A DNA stretch of 64,000 nucleotides. Source: Streptomyces rubiginosohelvolus. GTDB lineage: Bacteria > Actinomycetota > Actinomycetes > Streptomycetales > Streptomycetaceae. The notes beneath the pieces are model-generated. The model saw nothing but the letters and a program-made list of their open reading frames with translations, had not been told where the DNA came from and made no database searches. This document shows positions 50,082 to 60,272 of the stretch, in pieces (within the stretch, counting starts at the first letter, position 1; every line of letters starts with the position of its first letter). Where the stretch lies: NCBI RefSeq assembly GCF_014649875.1, contig NZ_BMTW01000023.1, positions 1 to 64,000 on the forward strand, given 5' to 3'. The position numbers were made by a program, and so were the translations under genes.

Positions 50082-50082
50082 G
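50020..50082 (-). repeat. 21-base tandem repeat at the epimerase start, three copies
   Basis: Copies at 50062-50082, 50041-50061 and 50020-50040 share a pattern like GGACAGCACCGCCGTCG. Each copy begins with a possible start codon in frame: ATG 50081, GTG 50060 and ATG 50039. Confidence 0.8.
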
Positions 50083-51286
50083 AGGTGAACTCCCTTGTGG
50101 TGGTGGGTTGTCCGGTGAGGCGGATGACCGTTTCCGCGAGCAGGTCGGCCGCCCGGGCGTGGTGTCCCGGGTCGGCGGCGCGCCCCATCACGGCGAGCCG
50201 TGCGGGGTCGGCGAGCAGTGGGTCGAGGATGTCGGCGAGGCGGTCGGCGGTGGTCTCGGCGTCGGGGACGAGGTGGGCCGCGCCCGCGTCGGAGAGGACC
50301 CGGGCGTTGTGGGTCTGGTGGTCGCCGGGGGCGTGCGGGTACGGCACGAGGACGGCGGGGACCCCGGTCGTGGCGAGCTCGGCGATCGTGGCCGAGCCCG
50401 CCCGGCAGACCACCAGGTCGGCGACCGCGTAGGCGAGGTCCATCCGGTCCAGGTAGGGCACCGCCTGGGCGACGGGCCCCACGCCCGCGTCGGCCCCCTG
50501 TGAGTGCCCGGGGCCATGCGGGTGCCCGGCCGGCTCCGCCCCCGCGTCGATCAGCTTCCGCCGGGTCTCCGCGAGCGCGGCCGGGCCCGTCTTGATCAGG
50601 AGGTGGACGTCCCCGCGGCCCCGCCAGCGGGCGGCGAGGCCCACGGCGGCGGCGGTGAGCCGGGCCGCGCCGAGGCTGCCGCCGTTGAAGAGGACGACCC
50701 GCGCCCCCTCGGGTATCCCGAAGGCGCGCCGGGCCTCCTCGCGCAGGGCCGGCCGGTCGAGGGCGGCCAGGGACGCGGCGATCGGCATGCCGACCGTCCG
50801 CGCCCGCTCGCCGCCCGAGAGATGGGCGCGGCTGCCGTCGAAGGCGACGGTGAGGTGTTCGGTGAGCCGGGCGGCGAACTGGTTGGCCCGGCCCGGGACC
50901 GCGTTGGACTCGTGGATCACGCTGGGCAGCCCGGCCATCTTCGCCCCGACGATCGCCGGGGCGCTCGGGTAGCCGCCCATCCCGACGACGACCTGCGCCT
51001 TCTGGGTGCGCAGGACCGAACGGGCCTGGGCTCCCGAGCGCAGGAGGGCGGCCGGGAGGAGGAAGCGCTTCGCGCCGAGCGCGGGGTCGAAGGGGATCAT
51101 GTCGACGGTGTGCAGCCGGTATCCGGCCGCCGGGATCAGGGTCGTCTCCAGACCGCGTTCGGTGCCGATGAAGGAGATGACCGCGTCCGGGTCGGCGCGG
51201 CGCAGGGCCTCGGCGAGGGCGAGGCCCGGGTAGATATGGCCGCCGGTGCCGCCCGCACCGATCACGACGGAGAGTGGTGTGCGCAT
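50078..51286 (-). CDS. murG: MurG-family glycosyltransferase (paralogue)
   Basis: Glycosyltransferase (402 aa) of the GT28 MurG family, which adds GlcNAc to lipid I to make lipid II. It has the N-terminal glycine loop GAGGTGGHIYPGLALAEAL, VVGMGGYPSAPAIVGAKMAGLPSVIHESNAVPG, the donor-site RAGSATIAELATTGVPAVLVPYPHAPGDHQ and the usual spacing. A loop of about 20 residues (AGHPHGPGHSQGADAG) is inserted in the second domain. It is not in a division cluster, so it is likely an extra copy with its own acceptor or donor. ATG 51286 is preferred to a GTG nine bases upstream. The divergent two-component system probably controls it. Confidence 0.88.
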   Translation of the reverse strand: MRTPLSVVIGAGGTGGHIYPGLALAEALRRADPDAVISFIGTERGLETTLIPAAGYRLHTVDMIPFDPALGAKRFLLPAALLRSGAQARSVLRTQKAQVVVGMGGYPSAPAIVGAKMAGLPSVIHESNAVPGRANQFAARLTEHLTVAFDGSRAHLSGGERARTVGMPIAASLAALDRPALREEARRAFGIPEGARVVLFNGGSLGAARLTAAAVGLAARWRGRGDVHLLIKTGPAALAETRRKLIDAGAEPAGHPHGPGHSQGADAGVGPVAQAVPYLDRMDLAYAVADLVVCRAGSATIAELATTGVPAVLVPYPHAPGDHQTHNARVLSDAGAAHLVPDAETTADRLADILDPLLADPARLAVMGRAADPGHHARAADLLAETVIRLTGQPTTTREFTS

Positions 51287-51308
51287 GGCCGCCACTCTCG
51301 GGAAGCGG

Positions 51309-51327
51309 CTTAAGAGGGTTCTAAGAG
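51309..51327. promoter_or_regulatory. Direct repeat, likely response regulator site
   Basis: CTTAAGAG (51309-51316) and TCTAAGAG (51320-51327) are direct repeats of the form YTAAGAG set 11 bases apart, one helical turn. That spacing is typical of sites bound by OmpR/PhoB-type regulators. The site lies between the murG paralogue and a gene for such a regulator. Confidence 0.65.
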
Positions 51328-51349
51328 TCCGGTTTGGCAGGCTTCAGGC

Positions 51350-52063
51350 ATGAGCGGCAGGAGTGGCACGAGTGGCATGCGCGGAGCGGGCAGGATTCTG
51401 GTGGCCGAGGACGAGCCGGACGTACGGGCCGCCGTCGAGGACGGGCTGAGCGTCGAGGGGTACGAGGTCCGCGGCGTCGGCGACGGCCTGGCGGCCCTGT
51501 CGGCGGTGGCCGCCTGGGAGCCGGACGCGCTGGTGCTGGACGTGATGATGCCGGTGCTCGACGGTCTCGCGGTCTGCCGGAGGCTGCGGGCGATGGAGGA
51601 CCGGACGCCGGTGCTGGTGCTGACCGCGCTGTCGTCGGTGAGCGAGCGGGTGGACGGTCTTGAGGCGGGGGCTGACGACTATCTGGTGAAACCCTTCGCC
51701 CTGGACGAACTGGTCGCGCGGGTCAGGGCGTTGCTGCGGCGGGCCGCGCCACCCGCTCCGGACCGGGACCTGGCCTTCGCGGATCTGACGCTGGACCCGG
51801 TGACGCGGACAGGGCGGCGCGGCGGCCGCCCGGTGGAGTTCAGCCGCACCGAGGCCGCCCTGCTGGAGCTGCTGCTGCGCCACCCGGGGCAGGCGCTGCC
51901 GCGCGAGGTGATCCTGGAGCGGGTCTGGGGCCAGGACTTCGGGCCCGACTCCAACTCGCTCGCGGTGTACGTGGGATATCTGCGGCGGAAACTGGAGGCG
52001 GGCGGCGAGCCGCGCCTCGTCCATACCGTGCACGGGCTCGGCTACCGGCTGGACGTGGCGTGA
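51350..52063 (+). CDS. Response regulator, OmpR/PhoB family
   Basis: DNA-binding response regulator (237 aa). The receiver domain (about residues 14-130) has acidic Glu20, Asp21 and Glu22, phosphoacceptor Asp64 in ALVLDVMMPVLDG, Thr in VLTALSS and Lys in YLVKPFALDEL. The winged-helix domain (about 145-235) shows FSRTEAALLELLLRHPGQALPREVILERVWG and VYVGYLRRKLE. It is coupled to the kinase gene by a four-base overlap. The 11-base-period direct repeat just upstream is a likely site for it, implying autoregulation and control of the murG paralogue. Confidence 0.95.
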   Translation: MSGRSGTSGMRGAGRILVAEDEPDVRAAVEDGLSVEGYEVRGVGDGLAALSAVAAWEPDALVLDVMMPVLDGLAVCRRLRAMEDRTPVLVLTALSSVSERVDGLEAGADDYLVKPFALDELVARVRALLRRAAPPAPDRDLAFADLTLDPVTRTGRRGGRPVEFSRTEAALLELLLRHPGQALPREVILERVWGQDFGPDSNSLAVYVGYLRRKLEAGGEPRLVHTVHGLGYRLDVA

Positions 52064-53520
52064 GCGGGGTGCGGCGGCTGGGCGCCCGCTGGCGGCGCAG
52101 GCGGCCCCTGCGGACGCGGCTCGCGGTGGCGGCATCGGCGGCGGTGGCGCTGGTCGCGGTCGGGGTGTGCGCGGCGGCCTTCTTCGTCATCCGCTACGAG
52201 CTGCTGCACCAGCTCGACCTCTCCCTCACCCAGTCCGCGACCCGGGTGATCCAGGAGAACCGGGGCGAGGGCCCGCAGATCGTGGCGGGCGAATGCCGCT
52301 ACCTGTCCGCGCCCGCCTGCGCCCAGATCGTCCCGGCCGACCCGGCGGCGGACCCGGACGCGGCGTATCTGCTGCCCGTCTCCACCCCCGTACGCGAGGT
52401 GGCGGCGGGGACGCGGGCCCCGTACTACAGCAACGTCACCCGCTTCGGGCAGTCGCTGCGGATGCTGACCACCCCGTTCGGGGACGGGCGGGCGCTCCAG
52501 GTGGCGCTGCGGGCGGACCCGGTGGAGAAGGGCGTGCGGCAGGCGGCCGTGCTGCTCGCGGCGGTCGGCGGGGCGGGGGTGCTGCTGGCCGGACTCCTCG
52601 GCTACGCCGTCTCGCGCACCGGCCTGGCCCCGGTGGCCCGGCTGACCTCGACCGCCGAGCGGATCGCGGCGACCCGGGACCCGCGCCACCGCATCGAGCT
52701 GCCGCCGGGCCCGCCGGGACGCCAGGACGAGGTGACCCGGCTGGCGGCCAGCTTCAACACGATGCTCGGGGAGCTGGAGCAGTCGGTGAGCTCCCAGCGC
52801 CGACTGGTCGCGGACGCCTCGCACGAGCTGCGGACCCCGCTGACCGCGCTGCGCACCAACGCGGAGCTGCTGGCGCGCGGCGACCGGCTGACGCCCGCGC
52901 AGCGCGAGCGGGCGTCGGGGGCGCTGGGGCGGGGCATCCGGGAGGTGACCGGGCTGGTCAACGATCTGATCGAGCTGGCCCGGGACGAGGAGCCGCTGCC
53001 GCTCCTGGAGGATGTGCGGATCGCGGAGGTGGTGGAGCACGCGGTGGCCGTGGCCCGGACGCACTGGCCGCAGACCCCGTTCCCGCTGGAGGTGGGGGCG
53101 GGCGCGGCGGAGGCGGTCCGGCCGGGGGTTCCGTCGCGGCTGGCCCGGCTGCTGACGAATCTGCTGGACAACGCGGCCAAGTTCAGCCCGCCGGGCACCC
53201 CGGTGGAGGTGGCGCTGAGCGCGTACGGGAGCGGGGGCAAGGGCGCCGGCGGGCCAGGGGGCGGGACCGGCCTTGAGCTGACCGTCCGGGACCACGGTCC
53301 GGGGATTCCCGCCGCAGACCTCCCGTACGTCTTCGACCGCTTCTACCGTGCCGAGGCGGCGCGGGCCCTGCCCGGCTCGGGTCTCGGTCTGGCGATGGCC
53401 CGGCAGATCGCCCGCGCGCACGGGGCGGAGCTGACGGCGGGGGCGGCGCCGGGCGGCGGGGCGCTGTTCACGCTGACGTTCGGTGCCCAGGGCCCGCCGG
53501 GAGGATCTCACTCACCGTGA
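52060..53520 (+). CDS. Sensor histidine kinase, HisKA type
   Basis: Membrane sensor kinase (486 aa). Two transmembrane segments, about residues 25-50 and 168-190, enclose an extracellular sensor domain of about 120 residues that has two Cys (ECRYLSAPAC), possibly bridged. A HAMP linker follows, then the H box ADASHELRTPLTAL with His255, the N box LLTNLLDNAAKFSPPG and the G boxes DHGPGIP and GSGLGLAM. It resembles MprB-like kinases that sense envelope stress. The GTG start overlaps the response regulator stop. Confidence 0.95.
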   Translation: MSGVRRLGARWRRRRPLRTRLAVAASAAVALVAVGVCAAAFFVIRYELLHQLDLSLTQSATRVIQENRGEGPQIVAGECRYLSAPACAQIVPADPAADPDAAYLLPVSTPVREVAAGTRAPYYSNVTRFGQSLRMLTTPFGDGRALQVALRADPVEKGVRQAAVLLAAVGGAGVLLAGLLGYAVSRTGLAPVARLTSTAERIAATRDPRHRIELPPGPPGRQDEVTRLAASFNTMLGELEQSVSSQRRLVADASHELRTPLTALRTNAELLARGDRLTPAQRERASGALGRGIREVTGLVNDLIELARDEEPLPLLEDVRIAEVVEHAVAVARTHWPQTPFPLEVGAGAAEAVRPGVPSRLARLLTNLLDNAAKFSPPGTPVEVALSAYGSGGKGAGGPGGGTGLELTVRDHGPGIPAADLPYVFDRFYRAEAARALPGSGLGLAMARQIARAHGAELTAGAAPGGGALFTLTFGAQGPPGGSHSP

Positions 53521-53610
53521 GCGCGCGGTCACGGCCCCGCTCGACCGCCCGGCGTCCCCGCCGTGAAGCCGCGCGGGGGCCTTGTGGAGCCCGGCACGCC
53601 GAAGAGATAT

Positions 53611-53622
53611 CTTGATGTCAAG
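53611..53622. promoter_or_regulatory. Inverted repeat upstream of icd
   Basis: CTTGATGTCAAG is symmetric except at its centre and sits 31 bases before the icd start. It could be an operator or part of the promoter; no regulator is adjacent. Confidence 0.4.
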
Positions 53623-53652
53623 CAATGTTGCAGACGTGGAGCGGAGCACCCG

Positions 53653-55875
<2,223 letters not shown>

Positions 55876-55887
55876 GGTGACGTGAGC

Positions 55888-55951
55888 CGGGGGCGGCCGC
55901 GCCGCCCCCGTCCGTGACCGCCCCGGTCGGCCCTGGTGCCGGCCGGGGCGG
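55888..55951 (+). terminator. Two consecutive hairpins after icd
   Basis: Hairpin 1 pairs 55888-55897 with 55901-55910 across a 3-base loop. Hairpin 2 pairs 55918-55931 with 55938-55951 across a 6-base loop (one wobble pair). Both follow the icd stop within 80 bases. Confidence 0.75.
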
Positions 55952-56035
55952 TTCGCGTGTGCGTCTCCCCCCCAACGGGTGGAGTTGCGGAGCCGTACGG
56001 GGGTTCGGAGCAATCCGGCGGCCTTCCGGTTCCGA

Positions 56036-57619
56036 ATGAGGACCGTGAGGATCAACCGCACCGCCCTGACCCGCAACACCCTCGCCGCCCTGAGCGGACT
56101 GCTCGCCGGCTTCGCCGCGCTGACCGTCGCCGAACTCGTCTCGGCCGCCGTCAGACCCGAGGCGAGCCCCGTCACGGCGGTCGGCGGAGCCGCCATCGAC
56201 CGCACACCCACGGGGGTGAAGGACTGGGCGATCCGCACGTTCGGCGAGAACGACAAGATCGTCCTCCAGCTCGGCATCGTCGCCACGCTCGCCCTCTTCG
56301 CGGTCGCCGTCGGCCTGCTGGCGCTGCGCCACCGGCGTACGGGCTCCGCCGCCGTCCTGGTCTTCGGCGCGGTCGGCACGGCCGCCGCCGTCAGCAGGCC
56401 GGACTCCACCGGGTTCACCGACGGGCTGCCGTCCCTGGTCGGCGCGGTGGCCGGGGCGATCCTGCTGTACGTCCTCGTCGGCAGGCTCACCCGGCCCCGC
56501 ACGGTCGCCGGGGAGGAGGGCGAGAGCGGCTGGGACCGGCGGGGCTTCCTCATCGCCGCCACCGCGGCGGCCGCCGCCTCCACCGCAGCCGGAGCCGTCG
56601 GCCGGGCGCTCAACAGCCGCAGCGCCCAGGACGCGGTCGCCTCCCGGGACGCGGTCCGGCTGCCCGCCCCGGCCTCGGCCGCGAAGCCGATCCCGGCCGG
56701 AGCTCAGCCGAGGGTGCGCGGCGTCAGCTCGTTCACCACGCCCAACAGCGACTTCTACCGGGTCGACACCGCCCTCGTGATCCCCAAGGTCGACGCGAAC
56801 ACCTGGCGGCTGCGCATCCACGGAAAGGGCGTACGCCGGGATCTGGAGTTCAGCTACCAGGACCTGCTGAACCGGCCGCTGATCGAACGCGAGATCACCC
56901 TGTGCTGCGTCTCCAACGAGGTCGGCGGCCCCTACATCGGGCACGCCCGGTGGATCGGCGTCCGGCTCGCGGACCTGCTCAAGGAGGCGGGCGTGAAGCC
57001 GCCGTCCCGGGGCGGCGAGGCGGACCAGATCATCGCCCGATCGGTGGACGGCATGACGCTCGGCACCCCCGTCGAGGACGTCATGGACGGCCGGGACGCG
57101 ATGCTCGCCGTCGGCATGAACGGCGAACCGCTGCCGTTCGTCAACGGGTTCCCCGTCCGGATGCTCGTGCCCGGACTGTACGGGTACGTCTCGGCCTGCA
57201 AGTGGATCGAGGACATCGAGCTCACCACGTTCGACGACTACGACGCGTACTGGGTGAAGCGCAACTGGGCCCGGGAGGCCCCGATCAAGACGCAGTCCCG
57301 CATCGATACCCCCAAGCCCTTCGGGCGCCCCGAGGCGGGCACGGTCATGGTCGCCGGGGTGGCGTGGGCCCAGCACCGGGGCATCGAGAAGGTCGAGATC
57401 CGGGTCGACGACGGCCCTTGGAAGCCCGCACAGCTCGCCGAGCAGGCCACCGTCGACACCTGGCGCCAGTGGACCTACCCCTGGAAGGCGACCCCCGGCA
57501 GCCACACCCTCACCGTCCGTGCCACGGACGGGACGGGCGAGACGCAGACCGAGAAGCGCACCAAGACCGTCCCGGACGGAGCGAGCGGATGGCATTCGGT
57601 GGTCGTCAGCGTCGACTGA
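56036..57619 (+). CDS. Membrane-anchored molybdopterin oxidoreductase (sulfite oxidase-like)
   Basis: Predicted protein of 527 aa. Residues 1-150 hold about four transmembrane segments; then comes a cytoplasmic-edge WDRRGFLIAAT motif and another hydrophobic stretch, resembling a buried Tat-type signal. The extracellular part is an oxidoreductase of the sulfite oxidase/YedY class, with the molybdenum ligand Cys in EITLCCVSNEVGG, RWIGVRLADLL, the dimer-domain start and AGVAWAQHRGIEKVEIRVDDGPW. The electron acceptor and substrate are not known. ATG 56036 is used; a nearby GTG is possible because no clear ribosome site decides it. Confidence 0.9.
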   Translation: MRTVRINRTALTRNTLAALSGLLAGFAALTVAELVSAAVRPEASPVTAVGGAAIDRTPTGVKDWAIRTFGENDKIVLQLGIVATLALFAVAVGLLALRHRRTGSAAVLVFGAVGTAAAVSRPDSTGFTDGLPSLVGAVAGAILLYVLVGRLTRPRTVAGEEGESGWDRRGFLIAATAAAAASTAAGAVGRALNSRSAQDAVASRDAVRLPAPASAAKPIPAGAQPRVRGVSSFTTPNSDFYRVDTALVIPKVDANTWRLRIHGKGVRRDLEFSYQDLLNRPLIEREITLCCVSNEVGGPYIGHARWIGVRLADLLKEAGVKPPSRGGEADQIIARSVDGMTLGTPVEDVMDGRDAMLAVGMNGEPLPFVNGFPVRMLVPGLYGYVSACKWIEDIELTTFDDYDAYWVKRNWAREAPIKTQSRIDTPKPFGRPEAGTVMVAGVAWAQHRGIEKVEIRVDDGPWKPAQLAEQATVDTWRQWTYPWKATPGSHTLTVRATDGTGETQTEKRTKTVPDGASGWHSVVVSVD

Positions 57620-57631
57620 CCGCGACGGCCC

Positions 57632-59281
57632 TCACGGGAGGAACACCCTCCCCAGGGCCTCCTTCAACCCGCCCACCGTCGGCGGCTGGAGACAGGCCGC
57701 CAGATATCCGTCCGGACGTACGACGAACGCCGCGCCCTCGCCCGTCCCGTACTGTCGCGCGAACTCGCCCCGGCTGTCGTGGTGATGGGGGATGCCCGTC
57801 CATCGGTCCGGGGCGCCGGCGGGCAGGATCCGCTGCGTGTCCATCCGGCCGCCGGTCAACTCCCGTGCGGCGGAGGCGAGATCGGAGGGCGCGTCGCCGG
57901 CCGGGTGGTCCCCGTACACCAGCAGCACGTGCCCGCGACCGCGCAGCACGTCGAAGAGGCGCACCGGGTGGGCGGCGATGTCCCCGGTGAGGCCGCCGCA
58001 GTCCGGGGCCCGGTCGCCCGGCCGCAGCGGGGCCGGGTCGTCCGGGGCGAGGGGCGTCACCAGCGGGCTCTCCCGGTAGCCGACCAGGAGCTGGGCCTCG
58101 CGCAGCAGCAGCGTCTCCCGGTCCGTCGGGTCCGCCTGCACCCCCTCGGCGGCGTGCCGGACGGTCCGGCCCACCACCTCCTCGCCGACCGGGTGCCGCT
58201 CCGCGTCGTAACCGGCCAGCACCCGCGGCCCCGCCGCGCCCTCGACGGCGAGCGCCAGCTTCCACGCCAGGTTGCAGGCGTCCTGGATCCCGGTGTTCAT
58301 GCCCTGGGCGCCGGTCGGCGGATGGATGTGCGCCGCGTCCCCGGCGACGAACACCCGGCCCTCCCCGTACCGGTCCACCAGCCGGTGGCTGATCCGGAAC
58401 ACCGACGACCAGCGCAGCGCGGACGCGGTGACCGGCTCCGGCGCCAGCCGGTCCAGGACCTTCTGGATGTCGGGGAGCGCGGGGGCCGTACCACCTTCCA
58501 GGCCGTGCGCCACCCCGTCACCGCCGCCCGCCGTCCCGGCTGCCTCCGCCTGCCGCGCGGCGGACAGCTCCGGCGGCACCAGCATCGACATCCGGTAGCG
58601 GCCGTTCCCCGGCAGCGGGATGCAGACCAGCAGATCGTCGATCGCGCCGTCCTCGCCGCGGTGCATCGAACGCACCCCGTACCCGGCCGGCAGATCCCAC
58701 CCCACCTCCACATCGGCGAGCATGTACTCCTCCGGGAACGCGCCGCCCTCGAAGCTGAGCCCGAGCCCCTTGCGGACCGCCGAGTGCGCCCCGTCGCAGC
58801 CCACCAGGAACCGCGAGCGGACCTCCACCTCGTCCCCGGACGTCGTCGTCAGCCGGCTGGTCACCCCGGCGGGATCCTGGGCGAACGCCACCAGCGCGGT
58901 CGACCGCTCGATCCCGGTGCCGTGGCACCCGAGGAACTCCTCCAGAAGGCGCTCGGTGTCGCACTGCGGCAGCGCGGCGAAGCCGTACGGCACCTCGGGC
59001 GGCAGGACCAGCTCGACCCGGCCCTGCTCGGTCCCGTTCTCGTACGTCAGCTGCCCGCGCATCGGGACCGCCGCGTCCAGCACCTCCCGCACGATGCCCA
59101 TCCGCTCGAAGAGCTCCAGGGTGCGCGGCTGGATGCCCACCGCCTTGGCGTACGGCAGCCGGGCGGGCAGCCGGTCCACGATCCGGCAGGCCACCCCCGC
59201 CCGCCGTAGCTCCGCGGCCAGCGTCAGGCCGACCGGGCCCGCGCCCACCACGAGGACGTCGGTCGATTCGCTGCGTGCCAC
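57632..59281 (-). CDS. FAD-dependent aromatic monooxygenase (PheA/TfdB type)
   Basis: Class A flavoprotein hydroxylase (549 aa). It has VVGAGPVGLTLAAELRRAGV at the N terminus, CDGAHSAVRKGLGLSF in the middle and VAGDAAHIHPPTGAQGMNTGIQDACNLAWKLA for FAD binding; the last 150 residues are the thioredoxin-like C-terminal domain of phenol hydroxylase relatives. It probably hydroxylates an aromatic ring, as in phenol breakdown or in polyketide tailoring. It converges on the molybdenum oxidoreductase gene and stands upstream of no aromatic-ring operon. Confidence 0.9.
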   Translation of the reverse strand: MARSESTDVLVVGAGPVGLTLAAELRRAGVACRIVDRLPARLPYAKAVGIQPRTLELFERMGIVREVLDAAVPMRGQLTYENGTEQGRVELVLPPEVPYGFAALPQCDTERLLEEFLGCHGTGIERSTALVAFAQDPAGVTSRLTTTSGDEVEVRSRFLVGCDGAHSAVRKGLGLSFEGGAFPEEYMLADVEVGWDLPAGYGVRSMHRGEDGAIDDLLVCIPLPGNGRYRMSMLVPPELSAARQAEAAGTAGGGDGVAHGLEGGTAPALPDIQKVLDRLAPEPVTASALRWSSVFRISHRLVDRYGEGRVFVAGDAAHIHPPTGAQGMNTGIQDACNLAWKLALAVEGAAGPRVLAGYDAERHPVGEEVVGRTVRHAAEGVQADPTDRETLLLREAQLLVGYRESPLVTPLAPDDPAPLRPGDRAPDCGGLTGDIAAHPVRLFDVLRGRGHVLLVYGDHPAGDAPSDLASAARELTGGRMDTQRILPAGAPDRWTGIPHHHDSRGEFARQYGTGEGAAFVVRPDGYLAACLQPPTVGGLKEALGRVFLP

Positions 59282-59362
59282 CGGGGTCTCCCGTCGTGGG
59301 CCCCCCGCGTACGGTCCCCTCCATCGTCCTGCCCGCGGCGCCCATCGGCACCCGGGCGGCGC

Positions 59363-60229
59363 TCAGCCTCCCGCAGGCGGGGTCATCGCCCACCGGATGG
59401 TCCTGGTCAGGGCCTTCCCTGCGGGCCGTACGCAGATCTCCTCGACCCCCGGCACCCGGGGCAGCCGCAACGGCTCCCGGGCCCACGGCGGGAGCGTGGC
59501 CACGGCGTTCGCGGCGAGTACGGCGTACGGGGGACGGACCGGCCAGGGCAGCGGCGGGTGCAGGAGGATGAAGCGGGCCGCGTCCAGGGCCTCCCGGGTG
59601 GCGCGCAGCTCCGGGCGGTAGGCGGCGATGCGCTCCGCCAGCTCCGCCCGGTCGTGCGGCGGGTCGGGGATGCCGAGGGCGTGGGCGACCGTCGCCATGT
59701 CGTGGATGTACCCGTCGCACCCGGCACCGTCCAACGGCCTTTCCCCGTACCGCTGATGGGCGCGGAGGAAGCTGTCCACCTCGGCGATGTGCACCCAGCA
59801 CAGGAGGTGCGGATCGGCCGCGTGGTAGGGCTCCCCGGAGGGCGCGGTCCCGCGCACCCGCTCGTGCACGGACCGTACGCGGTCCACCGCCTCCTGGGCG
59901 TGCTCGGCCGTGCCGAACGTGGTCACCGCCAGGAACGTGCTGGTCCGCTGGAGCCGCCCCCACGGATCACCCTTGAACCCCGAGTGCCCCGCGACGGCGG
60001 CCATGGCGAGGGGGTGCAGCGACTGGAGGAGCAGGGCGCGCAGCCCGCCGATGAACATGGACGCGTCCCCGTGCACCCGCCGCACCGGCCGGTCCGCGCC
60101 GAACCAGCGGGGGCCGGGGGTCTGGTGGATCCGGGCCCGGTTCTCCGGCCCGGAAGGCCCTGCCACCCGGGCGAAGAGGCTCCTGCCGAGCCGTTCCCGC
60201 ACTCCGGAGCCGGGCGCCGCCTTGTCCAT
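59363..60229 (-). CDS. MpaB-family oxygenase-like protein (DUF2236)
   Basis: Protein of 288 aa resembling the MpaB/latex-clearing-protein superfamily, whose studied members bind haem b and cleave polyketide or rubber chains with oxygen. The family segment RRVHGDASMFIGGLRALLLQSLHPLAMAAV, with a likely haem-ligand His, is near the front; YHAADPHLLCWVHIAEVDSFL follows. It is one of many DUF2236 proteins of actinobacteria with no known substrate. It lies 81 bases upstream of the FAD monooxygenase on the same strand, so both oxygenases may be cotranscribed. Confidence 0.85.
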   Translation of the reverse strand: MDKAAPGSGVRERLGRSLFARVAGPSGPENRARIHQTPGPRWFGADRPVRRVHGDASMFIGGLRALLLQSLHPLAMAAVAGHSGFKGDPWGRLQRTSTFLAVTTFGTAEHAQEAVDRVRSVHERVRGTAPSGEPYHAADPHLLCWVHIAEVDSFLRAHQRYGERPLDGAGCDGYIHDMATVAHALGIPDPPHDRAELAERIAAYRPELRATREALDAARFILLHPPLPWPVRPPYAVLAANAVATLPPWAREPLRLPRVPGVEEICVRPAGKALTRTIRWAMTPPAGG

Positions 60230-60272
60230 ACGACCCAGTATGCGGGGGCGGCGCCCACCCGCCCAGGAGGCC

